DNA of 34,696 nucleotides from WS-2 sp964650245 (GTDB lineage: Bacteria > Eisenbacteria > RBG-16-71-46), in the NCBI GenBank assembly GCA_964650245.1, contig CAZYQK010000011.1, positions 1 to 34,696 of the forward strand. Direction: 5' to 3'. The notes below the pieces were generated by a model. That model saw only the letters and a program-made list of their open reading frames with translations, did not search any database and was not told the DNA's origin. Shown here piece by piece: positions 7,372-15,824 of the stretch. Every line of letters begins with the position of its first letter. Positions within the stretch are counted from its first letter, which is position 1. Made by a program: the position numbers and the translations under genes.

Positions 7372-8691
7372 GTGGCGCCCAACCCTGCGCCGGTCAGACC
7401 GATCGAGGAACGTGAGCCCGCCCCGCTCGGGGCCGCGCTGGAATTCGCGGCGCTCGGGGCCGGGCTCACGCTCACGGTGGGGCTGATCGGCCGCCTGCCG
7501 TCCTGGTTCCACTCGCTCGGCACCTTCCAGTCGCTCTACGCCCTGGCGTTTGCGTTCTTCGCGCTCGCGCTCCTGCGGCTCTCGCGCTACGAGCGCGTGC
7601 CGCGGGTGGGTCTCGCGGTCGCGGCTGTCGCGATCGCGGCACGCGTGCTGCTGCTGCCGGCGCCGCCCTCGCTCTCGGGAGACGCATACCGCTACGTGTG
7701 GGAGGGACGCGTCACGCTCCACGGCGGGAATCCCTACCGCCAGAGCCCCGCGGATCCGGCGCTCGCCGGCCTGCGCGACCGGGAGATCTGGCCCCACATC
7801 AACCATCCCGAGCTCACCACCATTTACCCGCCGCTCGCCGAAGCGGGCTTCGCGCTGGTGGCGCGGCTCGCCCCGGGCATGGGCGGGATGAAACTCTGGG
7901 TCGCGCTCCACGACGTGGCGCTGGTGCTGTTGCTCCTGCTGTGGGCGCGCCGCCGCGGCGAGAGCGCGGCTCCGGTGATCGCATACGCCTGGAATCCGCT
8001 GGTGCTGATCGAGTACGCGGGGAGCGGCCACAACGACCCCGTAGCGCTGCTGTGGCTGGTGCTCGCCCTCATGCTCGCGCGCTCGCGGCCGGGGTGGTCG
8101 GCGGCGGCGCTGGCGGCCGGGGCGCTCACCAAGCTCGCACCGCTCGCGGCGCTCCCGTTCCTGTGGCCACGCTGGACCTGGCGCGCGCGCGCCGTGGCGG
8201 CCGCGATCCTGGTGCCCGGACTGGGCTTCTTCTGGTCCCAGACCCGGAACCCCTACTCCGGGCTCGGTGCCTACTGGGGAAGCTGGCGCAACAATGAGCT
8301 CGCCTTCCACTACCTGGACCGCATGACCGGGAGCTTCGCGACGGCGCGGACGCTGTCGCTGGCGCTGCTCGCCGGCGTGGTGGCATGGGCGTGGCGGCGG
8401 CGCTGGAACGAGACCCGCGCGACGCGGCTCATGCTGCGCGCCGGAGTGCTGCTCTCGCCGGTGGCCCATCCCTGGTACCTGGGCTGGGTGATCGCGTTCG
8501 AGCCGCTCCGCCCCTCGGCGCCGTGGCTCCTGCTTTCGCTCACCACCGTTCTCAACTACGGTGTGCTGGCGGTCCCGGCCGAGGGTCGCGAGTTCCACCT
8601 GCCGCTGGCGTGGCGCTGGGTGGAGTACGGCGCGCCGCTGGCGTTGGCGCTGGCGCTTGCAGCGCGCGGGCGGCTGGCCCGCCGTGGCTGA
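7372..8691 (+). CDS. GT-C membrane glycosyltransferase, GT87/DUF2029-like (polyprenyl-phosphate-mannose type)
   Basis: 439 residues with about ten to twelve hydrophobic spans through the length. Diagnostic pieces are 'LSGDAYRYVWEGRVTLHGG' with 'NPYRQSP' after the second or third span, 'INHPELTTIYPPLAE', and 'YAWNPLVLIEYAGSGHNDP' followed by 'GALTKLAPLAALPF'. This pattern is typical of GT87/DUF2029 alpha-mannosyltransferase-like proteins that take a sugar from a polyprenyl phosphate carrier on the outer face of the inner membrane. The acidic residue in SGDAYRY is the likely catalytic Asp. The start is the GTG at 7372, 8 bases after the propeller stop, so it is translated within the same unit. 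The acceptor is unknown; cell-surface glycan or lipid is the usual one. Confidence 0.75.
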   Translation: MAPNPAPVRPIEEREPAPLGAALEFAALGAGLTLTVGLIGRLPSWFHSLGTFQSLYALAFAFFALALLRLSRYERVPRVGLAVAAVAIAARVLLLPAPPSLSGDAYRYVWEGRVTLHGGNPYRQSPADPALAGLRDREIWPHINHPELTTIYPPLAEAGFALVARLAPGMGGMKLWVALHDVALVLLLLLWARRRGESAAPVIAYAWNPLVLIEYAGSGHNDPVALLWLVLALMLARSRPGWSAAALAAGALTKLAPLAALPFLWPRWTWRARAVAAAILVPGLGFFWSQTRNPYSGLGAYWGSWRNNELAFHYLDRMTGSFATARTLSLALLAGVVAWAWRRRWNETRATRLMLRAGVLLSPVAHPWYLGWVIAFEPLRPSAPWLLLSLTTVLNYGVLAVPAEGREFHLPLAWRWVEYGAPLALALALAARGRLARRG

Positions 8692-8707
8692 AAGGGTGGC
8701 GTTCCGC

Positions 8708-10657
8708 ATGTTCCAGCCGTTGCTCGAGGTGGTGCGAGGGGAGGCTTCGGGCGAGCGCGCCCTGGAAAGCGTGCGCGCGCTGGCGCGCTTCCACCGCGTG
8801 CAGTCGAGCCCGGGATACGACGAGGCGGCGGACTGGCTCACCCGGCAGCTCGAGCGGATGGGACTCGCGGTCGAGATCGAGCACGTGGCCGGGGATGGGC
8901 GCACGCGTTGTTTCGGGGCGCTGATGCCACGGGGCTGGTCGTGCGCACGGGCCACGGCCTCACTGCTCGACCGTGGCGCCCGCGAGCGCCTGTGCGACTA
9001 CGACGCGGAAAAGCTCTCGCTCGTGCTGCGCAGCGCCCCGGCGCGGGGACGGTTCCGCATCGTGGCGCTCGAGGACGGCAGCGAAGACGCCCACTACCAC
9101 GGGAACGAAGTGCGCGGCGCCGTCGTCCTCACGCGCGGCGCGGTCCACGAGGTGCACCGTCGCGCGGTGGTGGCGCGGGGTGCGGCGGGAATTCTCTATG
9201 ACGGGCGCCGGCTGCTCCCGCCGGTGCGCGACGCGCTCGACGATCCGGACGCGCTCGCCTACACCTCGTTCTGGTGGAGCGAGACCGAGCCGCGCGGCTG
9301 GGGCTTCGTGTTGAGCCCGCGCGTTGGCCAACGCCTGCGCGAGCGGCTGCGCAGCGGGTCCGGGCTCGAGCTCGAGGTCGAGATCGAAAGCACCGCCTTC
9401 GACACCCGCATCCCACTGGTCTCGGCGGTGTTGCCCCGCGCGGGCGGAATAGGAGCCGGGGACGAAGTCCTGGTGGTCTCGCACCTCTGCCATCCGCAGC
9501 CGAGCGCCAACGACAACGCGTCCGGCGTGGCGGCAAATCTGGAGTCGGCGTGCGTGCTGGCGGCGCTGCGCGCGCGCGGCGCCTGGTCCCCGCAGTCGCG
9601 CGGCGTGCGCTTCCTGTGGGTGCCAGAGCTGACCGGCACCCACGCCTGGGTTTCCCTCGACCCCGCCCGCGCGCGGCGGATCGCCGGGGCGCTCAACCTG
9701 GACATGGTGGGGGAGGATCAGGAGCGCTGCGGCAGCACGCTGCTGCTCGAGCACCCGCCGTGCTTCGCGGGCTCGTTCGCCGAGGAGCTGCTGCGCCGGA
9801 TCCGCGCGCAGGCGGTGGACTGGGTGCCGTCCTACTCGGGTCCCGGGCACTACTCGCTCACGCGGATGGCCGAGGTTCCCTATTCCGGGGGCAGCGACCA
9901 CGCGGCGCTGATCGATCCCGCGATCGGGGTACCGTGCCCGATGCTGATTCAGTGGCCCGACCGGTTCTACCACTCGTCCCACGACACCGCGGACAAGTGC
10001 GATCCGCGCTCGCTGGCACTCGCGGCGCGATGCGCGGCGACCTACGCCGGCTGCCTGGCGGCGGCGGGCCCGGCCGAGCTCGAGTGGCTGGCCGAGGCGG
10101 TGAGCCGCGGCGCGCGCCGGCGGCTGCTCGATTCACTCGACGCCGATGACCCGTCCCGCGCGTTCGAGCGCGAGCGCGTGCGCGCATCCCGGGCCGTCGC
10201 GAGCCTCGCGCGGCTGGGGACGGATCGCGGAGCCCTGGGCCGCGTCGCTGCGGCGCTCGAGGACTTCGCCGCGCGCGAGGGAGCGTGCGTGCCGGCCTGC
10301 GCGCTTCCGCCGCGCACGAAGGTGGCACCCCGGACCCGGCCCCGCCGCCGCATCGGCGCGCCGCTCGACCACCAGCGCCACCTGCTTCCGGGCTGGGAGG
10401 GTCTCGATGAAGCGGACCGTGATGGCTGGCGCCGGCTCGACGCCACCATCGCTGGCGGCGGCACCACGCTGGAGCTGGCGTGGTATGCCTGCGACGGACG
10501 GCGCACGCTGGAGGAGATCGCGCACCTGGTATGGCTCGAGACCGGCGAGCGCGTGGCCCCCGCGGGCGACGGCGGCTCGAAACCTTCGCTGCAGGAGTTC
10601 TTCGAGCGCGCCGCGGCGCTCGGGCTCTGCGTGTGGGCGGAGGAGGAAGCGAGATGA
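8708..10657 (+). CDS. PA-domain M28/DUF4910-like metallopeptidase with C-terminal winged-helix-like segment
   Basis: 649 residues. Residues 1-100 match the lead of M28-type aminopeptidases ('SSPGYDEAADWLTRQLERMG'). Residues 130-180 resemble an inserted protease-associated lid (GNEVRGAVVLTRG... ARGAAGILYDG). The zinc-peptidase core runs from about 232 to 445: 'VVSHLCHPQPSANDNASG' (His259 or His262, Asp269), PELTGTH (Glu307), LNLDMVGED (Asp332) and SGGSDHAALID ... YHSSHDTADK (His422). This agrees with DUF4910-type aminopeptidase-like proteins. The last 90 residues ('ACDGRRTLEEIAHLV' ... 'EFFERAAALGL') look like a small winged helix. No signal peptide is seen, so it is probably cytoplasmic. ATG 8708 is taken with AGGGTGG upstream; GTG 8684 and GTG 8696 are in-frame alternatives. 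Confidence 0.7.
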   Translation: MFQPLLEVVRGEASGERALESVRALARFHRVQSSPGYDEAADWLTRQLERMGLAVEIEHVAGDGRTRCFGALMPRGWSCARATASLLDRGARERLCDYDAEKLSLVLRSAPARGRFRIVALEDGSEDAHYHGNEVRGAVVLTRGAVHEVHRRAVVARGAAGILYDGRRLLPPVRDALDDPDALAYTSFWWSETEPRGWGFVLSPRVGQRLRERLRSGSGLELEVEIESTAFDTRIPLVSAVLPRAGGIGAGDEVLVVSHLCHPQPSANDNASGVAANLESACVLAALRARGAWSPQSRGVRFLWVPELTGTHAWVSLDPARARRIAGALNLDMVGEDQERCGSTLLLEHPPCFAGSFAEELLRRIRAQAVDWVPSYSGPGHYSLTRMAEVPYSGGSDHAALIDPAIGVPCPMLIQWPDRFYHSSHDTADKCDPRSLALAARCAATYAGCLAAAGPAELEWLAEAVSRGARRRLLDSLDADDPSRAFERERVRASRAVASLARLGTDRGALGRVAAALEDFAAREGACVPACALPPRTKVAPRTRPRRRIGAPLDHQRHLLPGWEGLDEADRDGWRRLDATIAGGGTTLELAWYACDGRRTLEEIAHLVWLETGERVAPAGDGGSKPSLQEFFERAAALGLCVWAEEEAR

Positions 10658-11079
10658 AGTCACAGCGGACGCGCTACGGATACGTGCTGCGGATCGACCC
10701 CGGCGAGGAGATCGTGGCCACGCTGCGCGAGTTCGCGAAGATCCAGGGGGTGCGATGCGCCGGGATCGCAGGGCTGGGCGCGGTGGGGGAGGTCGAGCTC
10801 GGGTTCTTCCGGCGCGCGACCGGCGACTACGTGCGCCGCACGTTCACCGGGGAGCACGAGATCGGATCGCTGACCGGGAACTTCAGCGAGCTCGAGGGCG
10901 AGCCGTATCCGCACTGCCACATCGTGATCGCCGGCGAGGATTTCATCGCCCACACCGGCCACCTGTTTCGCGGCGTGGTGTCCGTGACCTGCGAGGTGCA
11001 GATCGTCACCGACCCGGACGCGCTCGGGCGCCTCAAGCGCCCGGACCTGGGTTTCAACCCCCTGGAGCCACGGGCCTGA
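10654..11079 (+). CDS. PPC (DUF296) domain protein
   Basis: 141 residues, a single PPC/DUF296 domain from end to end. The segments 'GEEIVATLREFAKIQGVRC', 'AGIAGLGAVGEVELGFF', 'GNFSELEGEPYPHCHIVIAG' and 'AHTGHLFRGVVSVTCEVQI' are the family signature. The conserved His residues (PHCH and TGHL) could bind a metal. In plants the domain is attached to AT-hooks; bacterial stand-alone proteins form trimers of unclear role. The ATG overlaps the peptidase stop (ATGA), and AGGAGG at 10641-10646 provides a good ribosome site, so it is translationally coupled and is the last gene of the run. Five bases separate its stop from that of a convergent gene. Confidence 0.85.
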   Translation: MKSQRTRYGYVLRIDPGEEIVATLREFAKIQGVRCAGIAGLGAVGEVELGFFRRATGDYVRRTFTGEHEIGSLTGNFSELEGEPYPHCHIVIAGEDFIAHTGHLFRGVVSVTCEVQIVTDPDALGRLKRPDLGFNPLEPRA

Positions 11080-11084
11080 AGGCC

Positions 11085-11825
11085 TCAGGAGGCGAACAGG
11101 TAGAAGCCGAATCCCAGCGTCTCGCGCCCCCAGCGCCGGTAGGCCCGATGCCAGCGCCGAACGTGATCGAGCATCGCGGGCGCGTCGGTATCGTCGGGGT
11201 GCTCGCGCGCGTAGCGCTCGACGGCGTCCGCGTACAGGTCCTCGTACGCGTCCCATTCCTCGAGGCTGCTGACCTCTGCCGCGAGCGGGTTCAGGCCCAG
11301 CGCCGCCCCGTTCGCGATGTTGCCCTCGTGACCGGTGAACTCCTCGCGCGTGCCCCCCAGCACGGCGAGATACTCGTCGTCGGGCGGCCGCTTCCAGTAG
11401 CCATCGCCGACCAGCACCCGGCCCGAATCCCTGACCAGCGTCTGCAGAGCGCGCAGCGTCTCGACGTAGCCCCCGAGCGCGTGGGTCGAGCCGATGCACA
11501 GCGCCGCGTCGAAAGATCCGGGCGCCTCGTTCAGATTCACGGCCGGGCGCTCGAGGAGTGTCAGCGCGCCGCCACCCACCCTCGACGCCGCCCTGGCGCG
11601 GGCGGCGTCGAGGAACACCGGGTTGATGTCCACGCCCACCGCGCGTGCGGCGTGGCGCTCCACCAGGCGCAGCAGCAGCTCGGCCTTGCCGCAGCCTACG
11701 TCCAGCACCCGCCCGCCTCGTGCGAGCGCGAGACGGGCGAGCAGCGCGTCGGCCCGTTCCGAGCCGAGCGGGGAGCAGAACAGGTGGTCGCGGTGCGCGA
11801 TGGTGGTGAGCCTGGTGCGATTCAT
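11085..11825 (-). CDS. Class I SAM-dependent methyltransferase
   Basis: 246 residues. Motif I is clear (RVLDVGCGKAELLLRL, near residues 39-54), followed by an acidic strand end (AVGVDINPVFLD) and motif IV-like 'SFDAALCIGSTHALGG'. The Rossmann fold and SAM binding are therefore well supported. The C-terminal half ('YWKRPPDDEYLAVLGG', 'SLEEWDAYEDLYADAVERY', 'YRRWGRETLGFGFYLF') resembles small-molecule methyltransferases of UbiE/MenG type, but the substrate cannot be read. The ATG at 11825 immediately precedes the domain; no strong Shine-Dalgarno sequence is present. It converges with the PPC gene and lies about 120 bases downstream of pgeF on the same strand. Confidence 0.8.
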   Translation of the reverse strand: MNRTRLTTIAHRDHLFCSPLGSERADALLARLALARGGRVLDVGCGKAELLLRLVERHAARAVGVDINPVFLDAARARAASRVGGGALTLLERPAVNLNEAPGSFDAALCIGSTHALGGYVETLRALQTLVRDSGRVLVGDGYWKRPPDDEYLAVLGGTREEFTGHEGNIANGAALGLNPLAAEVSSLEEWDAYEDLYADAVERYAREHPDDTDAPAMLDHVRRWHRAYRRWGRETLGFGFYLFAS

Positions 11826-11946
11826 TTTCACCGGCGGGGTCGGGTGCGTTGCTCGCGCCGGCCGCGGTCTGCGGGCGCGAATGACGCGCGGCCGCGCCGT
11901 GCTATACTGCCGTCCCGTTTTGCGCATCCGGGTTGTCCGCGGCGTG

Positions 11947-12699
11947 TCACGACGTGATCGCGACCAGCGCCCAGTGTCGGCCCGAGCGGCCGTGGTCGCG
12001 CCGGTGGGAGAAATACCAGCTCGGCTCGCAAGCGGTGCAGGCGACGGTGTCGAAGATTGCGGCCGCGGGAACGCCGGCTTCGAGCAACTGCTGGCGCGCG
12101 GCGGCGGCGAGGTCGAGGCGCCAGTGTCCCGCCCGCTCGCGAACCGCGGCGGCGGGAAACTGGCGGGCCACCTCGGGTCCGACCTCGTAGCAGCAGGCAC
12201 GAATACAGGGTCCGAGATGGATAGTGGCGTCCTCGGGCGGGGCCGCGCCGGCGGCGCAGGTCGCCTCGAGCGCCCGGCGCGGCATGCCGGCCGCGGTGCC
12301 GCGCCAGCCCGAGTGGGCGACCCCCGTAGCACCCGGGACGAGCATGATGAGAGGGAGGCAGTCGGCGACGGTGACGGCGAGCGTCAGGCCGGGCGCGCGG
12401 GTGACGAGGGCGTCGCAGCCCGGAACGTGGCCGGGCCCGCCGACCTCCACCGCGCTCGCGCCATGCACCTGGCCGGCGGTGGCGACGCGCATGGGGTCGA
12501 GCGCGAGCGAGTCGAGTAGGCGCCTGCGGTTCTCGACCACCGCCTCGCCGCGGTCGGGGGTGGAGCGGCCGAGATTGAGCGAATCGAAGGGAGGCTCGCT
12601 GACCCCGCCGCGCCGCGTCGTGAAGGCCATGGTCACGCGCGGCGGGCTCGCGGCCGGCCGCCACAGCGGCAGGGCCGCGCTGGAATCGAGCGTCCACAT
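11947..12699 (-). CDS. pgeF: Laccase-domain (YfiH/PgeF, polyphenol oxidase family) protein
   Basis: 250 residues, the usual family length. The three metal ligands are all present: His79 in QVHG, Cys114 in VADCLPL, and His129 in HSGWRG. 'TTRRGGVSEPPFDSLNLG' near 27-44, 'HLGPCIRACCYEVG' and the C-terminal 'CEPSWYFSHRRDHGRSGR' complete the signature. In E. coli PgeF (YfiH) acts as a peptidoglycan-editing factor that removes wrongly incorporated L-Ser; relatives have purine-nucleoside activity. The cytoplasmic location fits the absence of a signal peptide. The start ATG at 12699 lacks a ribosome site and sits 9 bases after a -10 box, indicating a leaderless mRNA. Confidence 0.9.
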   Translation of the reverse strand: MWTLDSSAALPLWRPAASPPRVTMAFTTRRGGVSEPPFDSLNLGRSTPDRGEAVVENRRRLLDSLALDPMRVATAGQVHGASAVEVGGPGHVPGCDALVTRAPGLTLAVTVADCLPLIMLVPGATGVAHSGWRGTAAGMPRRALEATCAAGAAPPEDATIHLGPCIRACCYEVGPEVARQFPAAAVRERAGHWRLDLAAAARQQLLEAGVPAAAIFDTVACTACEPSWYFSHRRDHGRSGRHWALVAITS

Positions 12700-12708
12700 G
12701 GATGCGGC

Positions 12709-12738
12709 ACGCTAGTGAATGTCCCGCGCGGGCGTCAA
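12709..12738 (-). promoter_or_regulatory. pgeF promoter (near-leaderless), with -35 inside an inverted repeat
   Basis: Minus-strand TTGACG (12733-12738) and TAGCGT (12709-12714) are 18 bases apart; the ATG of pgeF is 9 bases beyond the -10 box. The -35 box occupies the loop and first arm base of the inverted repeat at 12726-12746. Confidence 0.5.
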
Positions 12739-12746
12739 GCCCGCGC
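12726..12746. repeat. 8-bp perfect inverted repeat between pgeF and the foldase gene
   Basis: GCGCGGGC (12726-12733) and GCCCGCGC (12739-12746) flank a 5-base loop, GTCAA. On plus it would form a hairpin in the foldase mRNA leader, just before the AAAGGAG ribosome site at 12751. On minus it contains the pgeF -35 box. It could be an operator or a 5' stabilising hairpin. Confidence 0.5.
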
Positions 12747-12768
12747 GCCGAAAGGAGCGCAGAGCACG

Positions 12769-15741
12769 GTGAGACTCAGGTTCCCGACGACCATCGCCGC
12801 GGTCATTGCCGCCCTGGCCTGCGCGGCGTTCGCGCAGCAGCCTCCCGTTGCGCCGGTGCCCCCGGGCGGTGGCTCGCGAAACGCCCCCGCGATCGCGACC
12901 GTGGGTCCGGTGCGCATCACTCAGGCCGAATACGACTCGCGGGTCGGCGGCGCGATGGAGCAGTATCGCGCCCGCCTCGGTAGCGAGGTGCCCGCCGGGC
13001 TGAAACCCGTCGTGCGGCGCCAGGTGCTCGAGGGTTTCATCCGTCGCGGCCTGCTGGGGCTGGAGGCCGAACGCCGCGGCATCGTGGCAAGCCCGGCCGA
13101 GGCCGAGGCGGAGTTGAAACGCGATGCGTTCTTTCAGAAGGACGGGGTCTTCAACGAGGCCAAGTTTCTGGCGCTGAAGAGCGGCCAGCCCGCGGCGTTC
13201 CAGTCCGCGCTCGACGTCACCCGCCGGCACCTGGCGGCCCGCCGTCTGAACCAGCAGCTGGAAATCGAGAAGGCGGAGCCGGCAGCCGTGCTGCGCGCCC
13301 GCACCGAGCGCGCGCTCACCCGGGCTTCGGTCGGTTTTCTAGGGATCAGGCGGGCCGAGTTCTCGGGCGCGTACGCCGAGCCGCGCGAGTCCGAGGTCCT
13401 CGCCTACTACCGTTCCCACGCCGAGGACTTCCGCCGCCCCGACCGCGCCTCCCTGAGCGTGGCCTTCATCGACACGCCGGCGCTGCCCGAGTCGCTCTCG
13501 GGCGACCCGGCCGCCGTGCGGGCGTGGAACGCGCGCATGCGACAACGTGCCGACAGCGTGCTGGCGCAGGTGCGTGCCGGCGCCTCGCTCGACGACGCCG
13601 CAGCCGCCTTCGGCGCGCTGCGCAAGAACGTGGTCGTGACCCGGGACAATTTCCCCGGCTTCTGGAGCGGCGACGAGCGCCTGAACGGGCTGGTCTTCCT
13701 TCAAGCCCCGGGCATGGTGCTGCCCGAGCCGGTGCCGGCACGAGCGGGCTGGCTGCTGGCGCGGGTGGACGAGGTGCTAACGGCGCATGTCGCGCCGCTC
13801 AGCGAGGTCGCGAGGGAAATTCGTGGACGGCTGCGCGGCGGCGCGCGTGCCCGCGACGACGAGCGGGCACAGCGCGTGCTGTACGACCAGCTGCGCGACA
13901 GCCTGAGGACCACCGCCTACCGGGTGCGCTACGCAGTCGTGGACGCCGCCCGCATCAAGTCCGCCGAGCCGAAGACCGCCGACCTCGACCGCTACTACCA
14001 CGCCCATATCGCCGACTACTCGCGCTACGACCCGGCGACCGCGTCGGTCAGGGTGCGGCCACTGGCGGAGGTCGCAGACGATGTGCGGGAGCGCTGGCGC
14101 CGCGATCGCCGGCACGCGCTGGCGCGCGACCTGGTGGCGCGCCTCGAATCGGCCTGGCGCCGCGGCGCGCGCGACCGGGCGCTGGAGGGCTCGGTCACCC
14201 TGCTGCGCGAGATCGGCCCGGTGGCGCTGGGCGCGCCCGCAGACACCGGCGCCGCGGGCGCCGCGCTTACCGACTCGCTCGCGGCGCGCGGCGGCGCCCC
14301 GGGGGTGGGAGTCTGCACCACGCCCGGCGGCATGATGGTGTTCCACGTCTTCGAATCCGTTCCCAACTTCCTGCCGGACTTCGACCAGGCCCGCCCCCAG
14401 CTCGAGCGCCGGCTCAAGCTGCAGCGCGACCTGGAAGACGAGCAAAACGCCCGCGTGCTCTTCGATCAGGACCCGCGCCGCTTCGTGGGGGGGAGCGTCA
14501 TCCACTTCACCCGCCTGCTGGTGCCGGAGCCGGAGTTGATCCAGGTGCCTCTCACCCGCGAGGAGGTCGAGCGCTATCACCTCGAGCACATCGACAAATA
14601 CTCGGCCCCCGAACAGATGCGCGCCCGCCACATTCTGGTCAGCCCCGCCGGTCCCGGTCCGACGGCCGACAGCGCGGCGCGCGCGAAGGCCGAGGATCTC
14701 CTGCGCCGCGTGCGCGCCGGGGAGGATTTCGGAGAGCTGGCAAAGCGGTACAGCGAGGATCCGGCGACGGTGGAGAAGGGCGGCGACCTGGGGCTGTTCG
14801 GGCGTGGGGCGATGCTCGAAGGGTTCGAGCGCGCCGCCTTTGCGCTCAAGCCGGGCGAGGTGACCGACCTGGTCAAGACCGAGGTCGGATATCACATCAT
14901 CAAGTGTCTCGAGCGCGAGGGCGCCGTGGCGCAGCCGCTGGAGTGGATTTACGGCAACGTGGGGGGGGACGCGGCGCACGACAAGGCGAGCCTCATCGCC
15001 CGGCGCCGCGCGGACAGCCTCTACTTGGCGCGGCGCACGCCCGCGGCGCTTCGCGCGGCGGCCGGGGCCGCCGGCATCCAGCTGGAGGAGTTCGAGCACG
15101 AGGTGGGCAACCGCCGTGCGGCGCCCGACATGATCACGGTTCTGGAGCGCCTGGAGAATTCAAAGCCGGGCCAGATGTATCCCGGCAGCTACGCGATCCC
15201 CGGGGTGGGTTGGGCCCTCAGCTGGGTGGACACCGTCACGCCGCCGCCCACGCCGCGCTGGGGGGCGGCGAAGGCGCGCGCGCTTTCGATGTGGCGCCAG
15301 GGAGCCGGCGATCGCGGGCTCGATGCCAAGTGCGCGGAGCTCGACTCGATGCTGGCTTCGGGCTGGAGCCTCGACAGTCTGGCCGCGTTGTGGGGCGGCC
15401 TGCAGGAGGAGGGCGCGCTGGCACCCGGCCGGGGGCTTCCCGGCCTGGGCGGGGGGGCGGTGCTGGACTCGCTGATCTTCGGGAGCTCGAAACCTCCCGT
15501 GCTCCAGCCGGGCCAGGTCACGGACTGGATCAAGCTGGCGTCCGGGGTCGCACGCGTTCGGCTCGAACGGCGGCTGCCCCCCGTCGCGACCCAGCTCGCG
15601 AGCCGGATGGAAAACGACCGCCGCGCACGAATCGATCGGCAGCTTTTCGCCTACTTCGAAGGCCTCAAGCGGCGCTACCCGGTGCGCATTCTGGATCCCG
15701 TGCTGCGTGACGTCGCGCTGCCCGAACCGCCGCCCGAGTAG
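12769..15741 (+). CDS. Large SurA/PpiC-type peptidyl-prolyl cis-trans isomerase (periplasmic foldase)
   Basis: 990 residues from the GTG at 12769, preceded by AAAGGAG at 12751-12757. A signal peptide ends at AAFA-QQ (residue 22). Residues 40-150 form a SurA-N-like helical segment ('ITQAEYDSRVGGAMEQYRARLG', 'EAELKRDAFFQKDGVFNEAKF'). A clear parvulin domain lies near 615-712: 'RARHILVSPAG', 'GEDFGELAKRYSEDPATVEKG', 'GDLGLFGRGAMLEGFERAAF' and 'GEVTDLVKTEVGYHIIKCLE'. Residues 240-360 look like a second, degenerate parvulin-like unit (SVLAQVRAGASLDDAAAAFG). The family speeds proline isomerisation and chaperones outer-membrane proteins. It is far longer than SurA (about 430) and longer than PpiD (about 620), and it lacks a PpiD-type membrane anchor apart from the signal peptide. 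Confidence 0.85.
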   Translation: MRLRFPTTIAAVIAALACAAFAQQPPVAPVPPGGGSRNAPAIATVGPVRITQAEYDSRVGGAMEQYRARLGSEVPAGLKPVVRRQVLEGFIRRGLLGLEAERRGIVASPAEAEAELKRDAFFQKDGVFNEAKFLALKSGQPAAFQSALDVTRRHLAARRLNQQLEIEKAEPAAVLRARTERALTRASVGFLGIRRAEFSGAYAEPRESEVLAYYRSHAEDFRRPDRASLSVAFIDTPALPESLSGDPAAVRAWNARMRQRADSVLAQVRAGASLDDAAAAFGALRKNVVVTRDNFPGFWSGDERLNGLVFLQAPGMVLPEPVPARAGWLLARVDEVLTAHVAPLSEVAREIRGRLRGGARARDDERAQRVLYDQLRDSLRTTAYRVRYAVVDAARIKSAEPKTADLDRYYHAHIADYSRYDPATASVRVRPLAEVADDVRERWRRDRRHALARDLVARLESAWRRGARDRALEGSVTLLREIGPVALGAPADTGAAGAALTDSLAARGGAPGVGVCTTPGGMMVFHVFESVPNFLPDFDQARPQLERRLKLQRDLEDEQNARVLFDQDPRRFVGGSVIHFTRLLVPEPELIQVPLTREEVERYHLEHIDKYSAPEQMRARHILVSPAGPGPTADSAARAKAEDLLRRVRAGEDFGELAKRYSEDPATVEKGGDLGLFGRGAMLEGFERAAFALKPGEVTDLVKTEVGYHIIKCLEREGAVAQPLEWIYGNVGGDAAHDKASLIARRRADSLYLARRTPAALRAAAGAAGIQLEEFEHEVGNRRAAPDMITVLERLENSKPGQMYPGSYAIPGVGWALSWVDTVTPPPTPRWGAAKARALSMWRQGAGDRGLDAKCAELDSMLASGWSLDSLAALWGGLQEEGALAPGRGLPGLGGGAVLDSLIFGSSKPPVLQPGQVTDWIKLASGVARVRLERRLPPVATQLASRMENDRRARIDRQLFAYFEGLKRRYPVRILDPVLRDVALPEPPPE

Positions 15742-15824
15742 GCTCGGCTCCGCCGCCTCGTTCTGCCCGGTCCGGCAACACTGGCCGTGCGATTCGCCCG
15801 CCGCAGCGGGGCATCGCGGCATTC

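Noticed and set aside
11075..11089. CCTGA-AGGCC-TCAGG stem between the convergent PPC and methyltransferase genes as a terminator
   Set aside because: Only 5 bp, no T tract, and formed largely by the two stop codons themselves.
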